Shown here: piece after piece, positions 37,917-46,833 of the stretch | How the letters are laid out: every line of letters begins with the position of its first letter | Position numbering within the stretch: the first letter of the stretch is position 1 | Origin: Corythucha ciliata | Taxonomy: Eukaryota; Arthropoda; Insecta; Hemiptera; Tingidae | Length of the DNA stretch: 64,000 nucleotides | Assembly: GCA_038030265.1 (NCBI GenBank) | Contig: CM075937.1 | Location: 434,001-498,000, forward strand | Direction: 5' to 3' | Made by a program: the position numbers and the translations under genes | The notes under the pieces: model-generated | Database searches by the model: none | Seen by the model: only the letters and a program-made list of their open reading frames with translations | Told to the model about the DNA's origin: nothing

Positions 37917-38990
37917 ATGAAGCTAATAGATCAATACATTTCCAAGAAGTTCTTTTCTACTTTTTTGGTTGTATTTACCATTGTTACTTTAGTGATTATC
38001 ATTATTCATGCAGGGGAACATGCAAGCATATTTAAACAACATCATCTTTCCTTTTATCGGGTATTTAGATATTACTGTGTACTAGTACCTTATATAGTCA
38101 ACCTTTTACTCCCTATTATTGTTTTTTGGACGACTATATGGGTTACCACTAGGCTGGCAAAGCGATCGGAAATTGTTGCCCTATTAAGCGGTGGCATCAG
38201 TTTACATCGCATCATAACGCCTTATATAATGATTGCATTGCTGCTTACTGGTGCCAATTTTTATTTAACCGGCTGGTTATTAGCCAGTGCGAATAAAGAA
38301 CGTGTTGCCTTTGAAACCAAATATCTGGGCATGCGTTTTTTTGCTCGATCAGACTACGTACATCTCAAGGTAGGGCCTAATCAATATCTGCATATTGCTA
38401 AATACTATGGTTACAATAATACGGGGTATGATGTACATTTAGATACCTTTAAAGATCACGCACTCATAGAACAGATCCATGCTGAAAAGATACAATGGGA
38501 TGGAGCGAACCACAAATGGATCCTACAGTCTTGGCAAAAGAGAACACTTTTGACTATGCATGAAACACTTTCGACAGGAGATCTATTAACCATGCCATTA
38601 GAGGTACATCCAGAAGATTTTTCCATTAATCCCAATCTAAAAGATGGATTGACGCTCCCTGAATTGAAGTTACATATTCAAAAATTGATCTATAAAGGTA
38701 GCGAAAGTGTCCGTTTTTTTATAGCAGAGAAGCATATTCGGTATATGACGCCCTTTGCGATTATCATTCTTATTGTATTGGGTTTTTTAGTAGCATTACA
38801 TAAACCTAGAGGTAGTGTAGGAAGGCGTATTACTTTAGGCAGTATACTGGCTTGCTTTTATATAGTCCTCTTTTTATCTGCCAAAATTGTAGTGGAGACA
38901 CAAAGTGAACATCCGCTCCTTGATATATGGTTGCCCAATATTATTTTTTCTATCCTATGCATGACCTTTTATCGACTAGTGCCTAAATAA
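37917..38990 (+). CDS. LptF/LptG (YjgP/YjgQ) family permease
   Basis: Second LPS-export permease. The 357-residue protein starts MKLIDQYISKKFFSTFLVVF, the typical membrane-entry sequence. It has three N-terminal membrane helices, a periplasmic jellyroll region and three C-terminal helices (PFAIIILIVLGFLVAL, GSILACFYIVLFLSAK, PNIIFSILCMTFYRL). Length is standard, unlike the longer paralogue at 19819-21378. It starts 5 bases after tgt. A shrunken MITE copy begins directly after its stop codon. Confidence 0.87.
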   Translation: MKLIDQYISKKFFSTFLVVFTIVTLVIIIIHAGEHASIFKQHHLSFYRVFRYYCVLVPYIVNLLLPIIVFWTTIWVTTRLAKRSEIVALLSGGISLHRIITPYIMIALLLTGANFYLTGWLLASANKERVAFETKYLGMRFFARSDYVHLKVGPNQYLHIAKYYGYNNTGYDVHLDTFKDHALIEQIHAEKIQWDGANHKWILQSWQKRTLLTMHETLSTGDLLTMPLEVHPEDFSINPNLKDGLTLPELKLHIQKLIYKGSESVRFFIAEKHIRYMTPFAIIILIVLGFLVALHKPRGSVGRRITLGSILACFYIVLFLSAKIVVETQSEHPLLDIWLPNIIFSILCMTFYRLVPK

Positions 38991-39356
38991 CAGACCGCTT
39001 GCATAACCCATTTCTAATGGTAATTTTGGTGTTATGGTTGATGACAAATAGGTTATGCACAAGATCTAATGGTACGTAAGCCATTGACTATATTGGTAGT
39101 TATGCCAAAATAAAAACACCCAACAAACAAATATATTACGTTATTTGTGCGAATAATTGCTATATTCGTACAAATACTGTTGCTTCTGGCCGATTTGCTT
39201 ATCATACAAGTGTTAAAAAATTGTTTGATTATTTGAATGGACTACCTAGATTTTAAACAACACACCAAGCCATTACCTGAAGGAAAAAGGCAGGCGTGAT
39301 CCATTTTTAATAGCCTATAATCTGCATTTAGTCAAAGTTTAAAGCAATGCCACACC
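38991..39356. other. Gap downstream of the LptF/G-type gene
   Basis: This 366-base gap contains the shortened MITE (38992-39067). The rest is AT-rich. A 20-codon frame at about 39238-39300 (MDYLDFKQHTKPLPEGKRQA) is too short to interpret. No RNA gene or terminator is convincing. Confidence 0.4.
38992..39067 (+). repeat. Shortened, diverged copy of the 142-bp MITE
   Basis: Opens AGACCGCTTGCATAACCCAT and TTCTAATGGTAATTTTGGTG, and ends AAATAGGTTATGCACAAGAT with CT. This aligns with both ends of the element at 57681-57822 but lacks about 65 internal bases. The changed inner TIR bases (GCATAACC/GGTTATGC) still pair with each other, so the palindrome is kept. It begins 1 base after the lptF/G-type gene. 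Confidence 0.75.
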
Positions 39357-39899
39357 ATGAAAACCAAGGTTCTTATTCTTACTACAACTGAGCCTGGTAA
39401 TGCGTTTCCAGAAAACTTTAGCTGTTGGTGTGCTGGTGCATTAGAAGCAAAGGGATATGATACGGCATTAGAAACCATAAACCTAGAAAAGTTAATCAAC
39501 ACTTCTTCCAGCGAACCTTTGCAGATTAAAGAAGACAAGGCAACGAAACTACGGAATACCTTGGCCATCATAGAAAAGCTGGTGCTTATTCTTCCCGAAC
39601 AGAACAATATGATACCAGTTGGTTTAGAAAACTTTATTGAATTGGCTTCTACAATGAAAGACAAGTATAAGCTATGCAAGTTAATAGCAATTATGATGGA
39701 TCCCTCTACGCATAAGGGCCATGACAAGCATAATCATTTGTTGTTTGGATATCCATTGCATAAATTAGATATGCTTTTTGGCTCAACCTTTAGTGCGAGT
39801 CGTATACGGATTAAAAATAGTCCAACTGGAAATATGTGTCCGCTTTTTGCAGAATCTTATGGTGATCTTTGTCGGCTGGTGCAACAAATCTTAGAATAG
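39357..39899 (+). CDS. Hypothetical protein, possibly flavodoxin-like fold
   Basis: Not recognised. The 180-residue protein begins KTKVLILTTTEPGNAF, a strand-loop pattern reminiscent of flavodoxin-like/NADPH-dependent FMN reductases. No firm motif supports that, and the middle (residues 45-110) is mostly helical and charged. No signal peptide or membrane segment is present. Codon use resembles its neighbours. It stands between two non-coding gaps, near the peptide-export locus but on the opposite strand. Confidence 0.6.
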   Translation: MKTKVLILTTTEPGNAFPENFSCWCAGALEAKGYDTALETINLEKLINTSSSEPLQIKEDKATKLRNTLAIIEKLVLILPEQNNMIPVGLENFIELASTMKDKYKLCKLIAIMMDPSTHKGHDKHNHLLFGYPLHKLDMLFGSTFSASRIRIKNSPTGNMCPLFAESYGDLCRLVQQILE

Positions 39900-40225
39900 A
39901 GGGCACAGCACTGGAGCGAATGGACGCAATAGGAATAACCCACTCATTAAGATGATGGTTTACTTTGATATAAGTGCATAATAGTTGTTGGCATGTATAG
40001 CAAACTGTTTTTCTGTATCATCTGTAAGCTATACTTTCTAATCGCAGCTTGTTCCAAGGGCGCGTTTTTTTACTGGTTTTCGAATAGTTTTGGTATACAG
40101 ATGAATAGATACATTTAAGGAGCTTAATGGACGCCGATAAAAAAACATAGCTGGATCTATTTTTAGAATAGAAAAGTGTAACCATGGATCAACATAGCAA
40201 ATTTTTGCTTCAGCTTGGTTTATAT
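39900..40225. other. Gap between the hypothetical gene and the peptide-export locus
   Basis: This 326-base gap holds a left-arm copy of the dispersed repeat at 40113-40145 and otherwise nothing recognisable. It lies at the 3' sides of both flanking genes. Confidence 0.4.
40113..40145 (+). repeat. GACGCCGATAAAAA-family repeat, left-core fragment
   Basis: ATTTAAGGAGCTTAATGGAC followed by GCCGATAAAAAAAC matches the left core of the copies at 4489, 28066 and 62970. The right arm is absent. Confidence 0.68.
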
Positions 40226-40528
40226 CTAACGCTTTTGAAAAATCTCAGGATGGAAGTGCATGCCTTTTACACTTTCATCACAAGGGTTTGATCCTATGGC
40301 ATCTTGAAACATCTCGCTTTTCACTGTTTTCATCGCTTGACTATCACCGGGTTTAAATGCATATATGGAAGCTTTTGGTGGCTCAACATTATCGTGATAG
40401 AGATTGGTTTCTCTATAATAGAGGCCATCTCCTATATAGGTCTTAGATGAATTACCACCGCCTCCACCTATTCTTTCATACTCCTTTAGGGATAATCTTG
40501 CTTTTTTAAATCTAGTAAAGCCAATCAT
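40226..40528 (-). CDS. Putative double-glycine-leader precursor peptide (cargo of the adjacent C39 exporter)
   Basis: No known family. The 100-residue product starts with a basic leader that fits the consensus cut by C39 peptidases. Counting back from Gly23, Leu12 is -12, Ser13 -11, Glu16 -8, Tyr17 -7, Ile20 -4 and Gly22-Gly23 -2/-1 (RLSLKEYERIGGGGG). Only -7 departs, with Tyr for Leu/Met. Cutting would release a polar core of about 77 residues with one Cys, several Tyr and a basic end. It lies downstream of the HlyD-type adaptor and C39-ABC exporter on the same strand, 281 bases after the adaptor stop. The role of the core is unknown. The run of five glycines allows cleavage to shift by one or two residues. 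Confidence 0.65.
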   Translation of the reverse strand: MIGFTRFKKARLSLKEYERIGGGGGNSSKTYIGDGLYYRETNLYHDNVEPPKASIYAFKPGDSQAMKTVKSEMFQDAIGSNPCDESVKGMHFHPEIFQKR

Positions 40529-40809
40529 AACACTAGAGTTTATTTAAAAAATTATAACAATAAGACGCTATACTATTAATTGAAAATACAACGCAACAAA
40601 ATTTATAATAGGTAAATAAATAGTAATAAGCAAGCAAAAGCGCTTTGTTATAGAAAAATATAAATCTATATTAGGTATAAGTAGCCATGCACATATCAGA
40701 TTAGCCACAGGATGTTGATCAAAGCATAGTATTGCATCCATCATGCGCATAGAACATCCACGCTCGATGTGCCTTATGTAGGCGTTGAACAAGCATACTG
40801 CAGGTACGA

Positions 40810-42105
40810 TTACGTAATGCTTAACAACCGATTCATTATTCTTGTTAAGAGGCGCATACCCTGCGTAATAATTTGTGCTGAGCATTCCATATTAGGCCTA
40901 AAATCAATCTTTTTTCCATAATTAGTCGTTAATCCATTCCTAAGTAATAACGTAACCCGGTAGGTAGATTGATGCGGAATCAATGCCACTTCATCGACTA
41001 CACCAGTAAGGCAACCATATTCTTCCTCTGGATAAGCAGACAACTTAATATCTGCTAACTGTCCCTTTTGGACTTTACCATATCCAACCGAATTCAACTG
41101 CAAGTGAATCAAATAAGATCCTTTATCAGGAATAACTGAAAAAATTTCTTGGCCAGCTTTTATCTGTTGTCCTTCATTCCAACGGTCTAAGTAACAAACT
41201 CGTCCAGTAAATGGCGCAATGAATAAATAATTCTGCTGCCAATCCACCACTTCTTTTTGTAAATTTTGTAAGGAAGCATATATGGCTGATTCTAATAAGG
41301 CTTTATCTTGTTCGTATGTAAAGGTAAGTTCTTTCAATTGTTTTTGATAATTATTCAGTACAATACGATATTCAACGATAGATTTTCGCTTGTTAGCCAC
41401 ATCCTCTTTAGTCTGTAGCATAAAAGATTCCTGTCTAAAAAAATCGACTTGAGAGATCATTTTTCGTTGATACAACGCTTTACAAGATCGAAATTTTACT
41501 TCTTCGTGCATCATTTTTCGTTGGGCATATGTAAGTTGTAGCTTAGTAATATGCAGAAGCGTATGCGTAGCTTGTATTTGATTTTTGATATGCTTACAAC
41601 TCGATACATGGTAATCATTTTGAAATGAGGTAATATACTTTAGTATATACTTTTGCAGCGTATTATAGCTCTCCTGAATCACGCCTAGCATCTCACCATA
41701 GGAATGATGCGTTGAACGACGATATCTTTCGCTTGGAAAATAATGTTTACTTAAGTCTTTTTCGACCATAGGCAGCCACGTATTAAGATGCAAAATAGCG
41801 CCTGCACTCAGTGCACTTTTAATCTCTGCTAAAGGTGTATGGGAGGCTACTATGGCATTATCTGGAACGTAGATACGACTAATGATTCCGTTCTGCGGAG
41901 CATGTAAAGTAACGGGAGGCATCGTACTGGTTAAACAACCTTTTCCCTCTATGATATCTGGGTATTGAATGAACCAAGCTATAAAAAGCAACATAGGTAG
42001 TAGCGCAGCTATTACCGTCATACCCCAACGTACCATCCAATTAGGAATATAACCTAATATTTCTTGGACGACTATGCTACGTAATGCAAACTTATTGTGC
42101 TCCAT
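40810..42105 (-). CDS. HlyD-family membrane-fusion/adaptor protein
   Basis: Periplasmic adaptor linking an ABC exporter to the outer membrane. The 431-residue protein has one N-terminal membrane anchor (about residues 27-46), then a lipoyl-like half (LHAPQNGIISRIYVPDNAIV). Long alpha-helical coiled coils run from about 130 to 290, and the second lipoyl half and beta-barrel follow (APFTGRVCYLDRWNEGQQIK, VQKGQLADIKLSAYPEEEYG). This is the usual partner of peptidase-containing ABC exporters in Bacteroidetes. It starts 20 bases after the exporter gene, so they form an operon. A hydrophobic alternative frame over its 3' end (40568-40885) is probably not a gene. Confidence 0.9.
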   Translation of the reverse strand: MEHNKFALRSIVVQEILGYIPNWMVRWGMTVIAALLPMLLFIAWFIQYPDIIEGKGCLTSTMPPVTLHAPQNGIISRIYVPDNAIVASHTPLAEIKSALSAGAILHLNTWLPMVEKDLSKHYFPSERYRRSTHHSYGEMLGVIQESYNTLQKYILKYITSFQNDYHVSSCKHIKNQIQATHTLLHITKLQLTYAQRKMMHEEVKFRSCKALYQRKMISQVDFFRQESFMLQTKEDVANKRKSIVEYRIVLNNYQKQLKELTFTYEQDKALLESAIYASLQNLQKEVVDWQQNYLFIAPFTGRVCYLDRWNEGQQIKAGQEIFSVIPDKGSYLIHLQLNSVGYGKVQKGQLADIKLSAYPEEEYGCLTGVVDEVALIPHQSTYRVTLLLRNGLTTNYGKKIDFRPNMECSAQIITQGMRLLTRIMNRLLSIT

Positions 42106-42125
42106 ATTGGCTATTGGTTATACGC

Positions 42126-44315
42126 TCAATCTACCAATTGGTTAAAAACCAATTGGTAATAGTGCCCCCGAAGCGTCAGTAAATCCTGGTGTGTTCCTTG
42201 TTCTAATACCGTACCTTCTCCTAGCACTACAATTTGATCTGCCTTACGGACAGTACTTAGCCTGTGGGCAATGACTACTGCTGTCCTGCCCTTAAAAAGA
42301 TCTTCCAATGCAGCCATAATATGGTGCTCATTGGTAGCGTCCAATGCGCTAGTAGCTTCATCAAAAAAAATATACTGTGGATTTTTATAAACTGCTCTAG
42401 CAATTAATATACGCTGCTTCTCTCCTGTACTAATGCCCACACCATCCATACCCACTCGGGTATTATAACCCATAGGGAGTTCATCAATAAATTGCCCAAT
42501 ATTGGCTACTGCTGTGGCATAGATAAGTCGATCTTGATCAATCTGATCAGCCCCTATGGCAATATTTCGAGCGATGGTATCGTTGAATAGAAAACCTTCT
42601 TGCATCACTACCCCACAGTAATTACGCCAAGTTTGATGCGCAATTTTATTTAGATTCATATCGCCGATATAAATACTTCCTATATTTACTTCATAAAACT
42701 TAAGCATCAACTTCATTAATGTAGTCTTTCCACTCCCACTTACCCCCACAATAGCGGTAAGTTTATTGGCTGGAATGGTAAGATTTACCTTCTCAAGCGT
42801 AGGGATGGTTTTACCGCTATATCGAAAAGAAAGGTTGTTAAAAACAAGATCATGTGATCCCAATGGCAAATGGGTAACCAATTGCATACGTTCGATTTGC
42901 TCATCTGGTTTGTTGTGTATTTCAGACAAACGTTCTAAGGCAATAGCCGTATCTTGTAGCGTGTAAATAAAGTTAATCAGTTGCGCAATGGGTCCATTTA
43001 GTTGACCGATAATGTAAGCAATAGCCATCATCATGCCTATCGTCAGCTGGCCTTTTATAACCAACGTAGCGGATAGTATACCCACCAATATGTTTTGTAT
43101 TTCATGTAAAATGCCAGCACCAACTGACTCTACTTGTTCTAAAGATAATCTTTGCATATCAATTTTAAAAAGTCCTGCTTGTAGGTATTCCCACTCCCAT
43201 CTTTTTTGGGTTTCAGCATTATGCAGTTTAATCTCCTGCATACCATTCAGGAGTTCAATTACCTTACTGTGCTCCTTGCTGGATTGTGCAAATTGTTTAT
43301 AGTCTAACACCTTTCTTTTGTTTAGAAAAAGTAAAATCCATAGAACATATAGCATACTTCCTATTAAATAGATGAAAAACAACTGCACATTATACCAGAT
43401 AAGCAGCGGAACAAAAATGATTAATTGGATAAAAGAAAAAAATAGGTTTAAAGTGGTAATGGTTAAAAGCTTTCTAATCCGTTCATGATCATGAATACGT
43501 TGCATCATATCGCCTATTATTTTTACATCGAAAAAAGCCATAGGCAACTTCATAAGTTTCACAAAAAAATCGGAAATAAGGGCAATATTGATGCGTGTAC
43601 CAATATGCAAGAGTAGCGATCCACGTATTAATTGGATAGTGGTACGCCCTAAAAACAGCAAAACCTGTGTGGTCAATACCAAGTAAATAAAATGTAAGTT
43701 AGCATGTTTAATACCAATATCGACTAGACTTTGGGTTAAAAAAGGAGCCATCAATTGTAAAACACTGGTAGCTATAAGCCCTATAAATAGCTGTACCATA
43801 AAGCCTCTATAACGTAATAGATACTGAAAAAGAAAAGCAAAGCCATGTTGTGTAGGTAAATCTTCTCCTGCTGCCTGGGCCAATTTGGGTGTGGGTTCTA
43901 ATAGCAGGGCAATGCCTTCTACCGTTTCTGTTGTTGCATGAGCACCTATCCAGTTTTCTAGAAATTCCTTTACAGTATAGGTCAGATGTCCATGGGCTGG
44001 GTCAACGACAAAAACTTTATCTTTTTTGATTTTATGGACTATGATAAAATGATTCTGTTGCCAAGAGATCATACAAGGGAATGGAGCCTCTTGTATGAGT
44101 TTTTGAAAATTGACCTTTACACCTAATGTTCGGAAACCAACCTCCTCTGCAGCCCTACTAAGGTATAAAAGTGAACTACCTGCTCTAGTGGTCTCAGAAA
44201 GTGTACGTAACGTTTCTAACGATAAGGTACAACCATAATGCTTGGCAATCATTCGTAAGCAAGTGGGTCCGCAGTCCATGGCACCTACCTGTTGGTAAAA
44301 CGGAAAACGTGACAT
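42126..44315 (-). CDS. Peptidase-domain (C39) ABC exporter
   Basis: Cuts double-glycine leaders and exports the released polypeptide across the inner membrane. The 729-residue protein has an N-terminal C39 peptidase with Gln9, catalytic Cys15 (MDCGPTC), His89 (NHFIIVH) and Asp105 (VVDPAHG). Six membrane helices follow (about 165-450), then the ATPase: Walker A GVSGSGKT at 524-531, signature-region GISTGEKQR at 627-635, Walker B YIFFDE at 648-653 and H-loop His684. All catalytic residues are intact; the signature is STGE rather than SGGQ. It is the first gene of exporter-adaptor-precursor. Confidence 0.93.
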   Translation of the reverse strand: MSRFPFYQQVGAMDCGPTCLRMIAKHYGCTLSLETLRTLSETTRAGSSLLYLSRAAEEVGFRTLGVKVNFQKLIQEAPFPCMISWQQNHFIIVHKIKKDKVFVVDPAHGHLTYTVKEFLENWIGAHATTETVEGIALLLEPTPKLAQAAGEDLPTQHGFAFLFQYLLRYRGFMVQLFIGLIATSVLQLMAPFLTQSLVDIGIKHANLHFIYLVLTTQVLLFLGRTTIQLIRGSLLLHIGTRINIALISDFFVKLMKLPMAFFDVKIIGDMMQRIHDHERIRKLLTITTLNLFFSFIQLIIFVPLLIWYNVQLFFIYLIGSMLYVLWILLFLNKRKVLDYKQFAQSSKEHSKVIELLNGMQEIKLHNAETQKRWEWEYLQAGLFKIDMQRLSLEQVESVGAGILHEIQNILVGILSATLVIKGQLTIGMMMAIAYIIGQLNGPIAQLINFIYTLQDTAIALERLSEIHNKPDEQIERMQLVTHLPLGSHDLVFNNLSFRYSGKTIPTLEKVNLTIPANKLTAIVGVSGSGKTTLMKLMLKFYEVNIGSIYIGDMNLNKIAHQTWRNYCGVVMQEGFLFNDTIARNIAIGADQIDQDRLIYATAVANIGQFIDELPMGYNTRVGMDGVGISTGEKQRILIARAVYKNPQYIFFDEATSALDATNEHHIMAALEDLFKGRTAVVIAHRLSTVRKADQIVVLGEGTVLEQGTHQDLLTLRGHYYQLVFNQLVD

Positions 44316-44495
44316 AAACCAGTATTGTTTTAAATGATCATAAATATTTGCATGTATAACCCTTTATTAAGAGATCTAGGATAGTACTTTTCTGATAAAG
44401 ATTCAAAATTTTAAAGCGCATATAACAGAGGCATATACAAATAATCATGCCAGCTATAGAACAATAGTTGGTCAGAAAACTAAAAGGCTAGTGAA

Positions 44496-44538
44496 GTGGC
44501 AAGCTTTTTATCGGCGGTCATGTGGGAAGGCGTATACT
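44496..44538. repeat. GACGCCGATAAAAA-family repeat, single arm
   Basis: GTGGCAAGCTTTTTATCGGC then GGTCATGTGGGAAGGCGTAT. The GGCGTATAC tail occurs inverted beside the copy at 24566-24638, tying the two together. It lies in the 239-base gap upstream of the exporter. Confidence 0.65.
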
Positions 44539-44554
44539 TGAGGAAAATTCCTTT

Positions 44555-45361
44555 TTATTTATCTTTTAAGCAAAATTTGCATCGAATACCAGGTTTGTAA
44601 TGTTCGTCTAGATCTTCTGTTGTTAAAGGCATACGGCAGCCATAGCAAAGCAGGCTGCTTCCTTTTTTTAATCCATGCCCTAGGGATATGCGTTCATCAA
44701 AAACAAAACATTCTCCTTTCCACTTGGATAGATCTTCCCCCGTATGGGCTAAATATTGTAGAATGCCACCGCTTAACTGATAAACTTCTTTGAAACCATT
44801 GGCGAGCATATAAGCAGATGCCTTTTCGCATCTGATTCCTCCCGTACAAAACATAGCAATAGGTTGCGCTTTATAGGCAGCTAAATGGTTTTCCACAAAG
44901 GCAGGAAATTGGCTAAAATAGGTTGTTTTAGGGTTTAAAGCACCTTCAAAACTGCCCAACCGATGTTCATAGTCATTTCGAACATCAATTACAACAGCTG
45001 CCTGGTCTAACCTATCATTCCAGTCTTTAGCTGAAACGTGCTGACCACGTAGCCCGATTGATTGCATCTCCGGCTTATGCATGGTGATAATTTCTTTTTT
45101 GACCCTAACCTTTAGGCGACGAAATGGCTTATCGCTGGCTGTAGAATATTGATACCACAAGTTCCTAAATGATGGAATAGCTTCTAGCTGGGCCATAGCA
45201 TGATCTAGTAGATGAGGCAGGCCAGCAATTGTGCCATTAATCCCTTCTGAAGCAATAAGCAGTGTGCCGGTTAGTGTGTTGCAAATCGATTGCAGCTTTT
45301 GTTGTAGCGCTACTAGGTCATATAGCGGGACAAATTTGTATAAGGTGGCTACTTTAAACAT
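44555..45361 (-). CDS. trhO: tRNA uridine(34) hydroxylase, rhodanese-like (TrhO/YceA)
   Basis: Oxygen-dependent hydroxylation of U34 in tRNA as a step to mo5U-type modifications. The 268-residue protein has an N-terminal ferredoxin-like domain (FKVATLYKFVPLYD, ASEGINGTIAG) and a rhodanese domain with the active Cys in MFCTGGIRCEKASAYM. A Cys-rich tail ends it (CYGCRMPLT...CKFCLKDK). Full family architecture. Confidence 0.93.
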   Translation of the reverse strand: MFKVATLYKFVPLYDLVALQQKLQSICNTLTGTLLIASEGINGTIAGLPHLLDHAMAQLEAIPSFRNLWYQYSTASDKPFRRLKVRVKKEIITMHKPEMQSIGLRGQHVSAKDWNDRLDQAAVVIDVRNDYEHRLGSFEGALNPKTTYFSQFPAFVENHLAAYKAQPIAMFCTGGIRCEKASAYMLANGFKEVYQLSGGILQYLAHTGEDLSKWKGECFVFDERISLGHGLKKGSSLLCYGCRMPLTTEDLDEHYKPGIRCKFCLKDK

Positions 45362-45437
45362 ATATCATGGTACATTGAATTGAGCTGCTTCAAATTTAGC
45401 TAAAATCTTGCCATAAATCATAAGACCTTCTGCATGG

Positions 45438-46565
45438 TTAAGGAATTTTTAATGTATGGATAGGCGCTAATATAAAACGTTTACCAGGTAGCGGCCGTAA
45501 TAGTCCTTGTAATTCTAATGATAGCAATGCTGCTTGTAATGCACCAGGTGGCAAAGCGGTAGCCTCGGTTAGCCCATCAACGGTTATGGGTTGTGTAGTT
45601 TCCTGAAACTGGTTTAAAACCATTTGCTCTGGTTCTGTAAGTGGATAGTTACGGTAAATGTCCACCTTGGGTGGATGGTGCACTTTCCAGTTCATAATAT
45701 AAGCCAAGTCATCTATGTGGGTCAGAAGGTGTGCCTGATTCCGTTTAATCAATCGATGGCATCCTGCCGAAGCAGCCGAGTAGATATTACCTGGCAAGGC
45801 AAAAACTTCTCTATGGTAGTTATTGGCATAGTAGGCGGTAATCAATGCACCACTTTTTTCTTTCGCTTCAATAACTATGGTTACATCTCCCAGCCCGGCT
45901 AAAATTCTATTGCGTGCCACAAAAGTATGGGCACCCAGTCCACTGCCTATAGGGTACTCTGTGAGTAAGCCTCCTTTTGGTCCACAGATCTCCATGGCTA
46001 TCTTTTCGTGTGCAGTAGGGTAGATTTGGTCCAAACTGGTCGGCAATACCGCTACTGTAGCCAGTCCCATCTCCAATGCTTGCTTATGGGCCCATATATC
46101 TGCCCCATAGGCTAAGCCACTCACTACAAGCGGCTGATAAGGCAGCAATTGTTCTAAAAACTTGGTAATGGATGCTTGCCCATAGGATGTTAATTGCCTA
46201 GTGCCTACAATGGTCACGATACGTTGTTGATTCAATGGCGCTTGACCTTTATAATAGAGCATAGAAGGCGCATCAGGTAGGTCTAACAACCGTTTGGGAT
46301 AGCCGTCTGTCTCTGTTGTCAACAGTTGAATGGCTGCTGCCTCATGCAACTCTAGAATCTTTTCTGCTTGCGCAAGGCTATCACTTGAAGTGATAGATTG
46401 GACTATTTTGTAGGGCAGCAAACCATTGCCTTTATGTGCAGCTGCAAATACCGCTTGCGCACTGCCAAAATAGGCTAGTAATTTTTTTAACTGGGCACAG
46501 CCTATACCCTGCACCAACGAAAGCGCCAATCGGTATTGTTTTTCTTTTGAAGTAAGCGGAACCAT
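45438..46565 (-). CDS. dprA: DNA-processing protein DprA/Smf
   Basis: Loads RecA on incoming single-stranded DNA during transformation and recombination. The 375-residue protein has an N-terminal SAM/HhH part (LSLVQGIGCAQLKKLLAYFG), the central Rossmann-like fold (VVSGLAYGADIWAHKQAL, VLPTSLDQIYP, FVARNRILAG, VFALPGNIYS) and a C-terminal winged helix. It is complete. No other competence genes are seen here; dprA is often kept in symbionts that lack them. Confidence 0.94.
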   Translation of the reverse strand: MVPLTSKEKQYRLALSLVQGIGCAQLKKLLAYFGSAQAVFAAAHKGNGLLPYKIVQSITSSDSLAQAEKILELHEAAAIQLLTTETDGYPKRLLDLPDAPSMLYYKGQAPLNQQRIVTIVGTRQLTSYGQASITKFLEQLLPYQPLVVSGLAYGADIWAHKQALEMGLATVAVLPTSLDQIYPTAHEKIAMEICGPKGGLLTEYPIGSGLGAHTFVARNRILAGLGDVTIVIEAKEKSGALITAYYANNYHREVFALPGNIYSAASAGCHRLIKRNQAHLLTHIDDLAYIMNWKVHHPPKVDIYRNYPLTEPEQMVLNQFQETTQPITVDGLTEATALPPGALQAALLSLELQGLLRPLPGKRFILAPIHTLKIP

Positions 46566-46833
46566 TGCTTTGTAAAAAGGTAAAATAGAGTGGCTAAGTT
46601 AAACTTTTTTGACCCAAAATTGCTGTAATGGCTTGCAATTTTATTTTGCATACCTAACTGATGCATTACCTATGCCTTAATGGTTAGATAAACCAGATCA
46701 TCTTAGTTGCATATCTAGTCAGTATTATATATAATACTTATGTGATTACAGATCAATGAATAATTGTTGGTCTTTTAAGTAGTTTGAGAAGCCGACATGC
46801 CTTGAATATACTGTTAAAATATGCTGTTAGATT

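Noticed and set aside
39238..39300. 20-codon frame MDYLDFKQHTKPLPEGKRQA
   Set aside because: Protein-like but too short, with no context to identify it.
40568..40885. 105-codon hydrophobic frame downstream of and overlapping the HlyD gene (minus strand)
   Set aside because: It overlaps the adaptor's 3' end by 76 bases, has no leader or family motif and an irregular composition. It may hide a small membrane protein, but the sequence does not support one.
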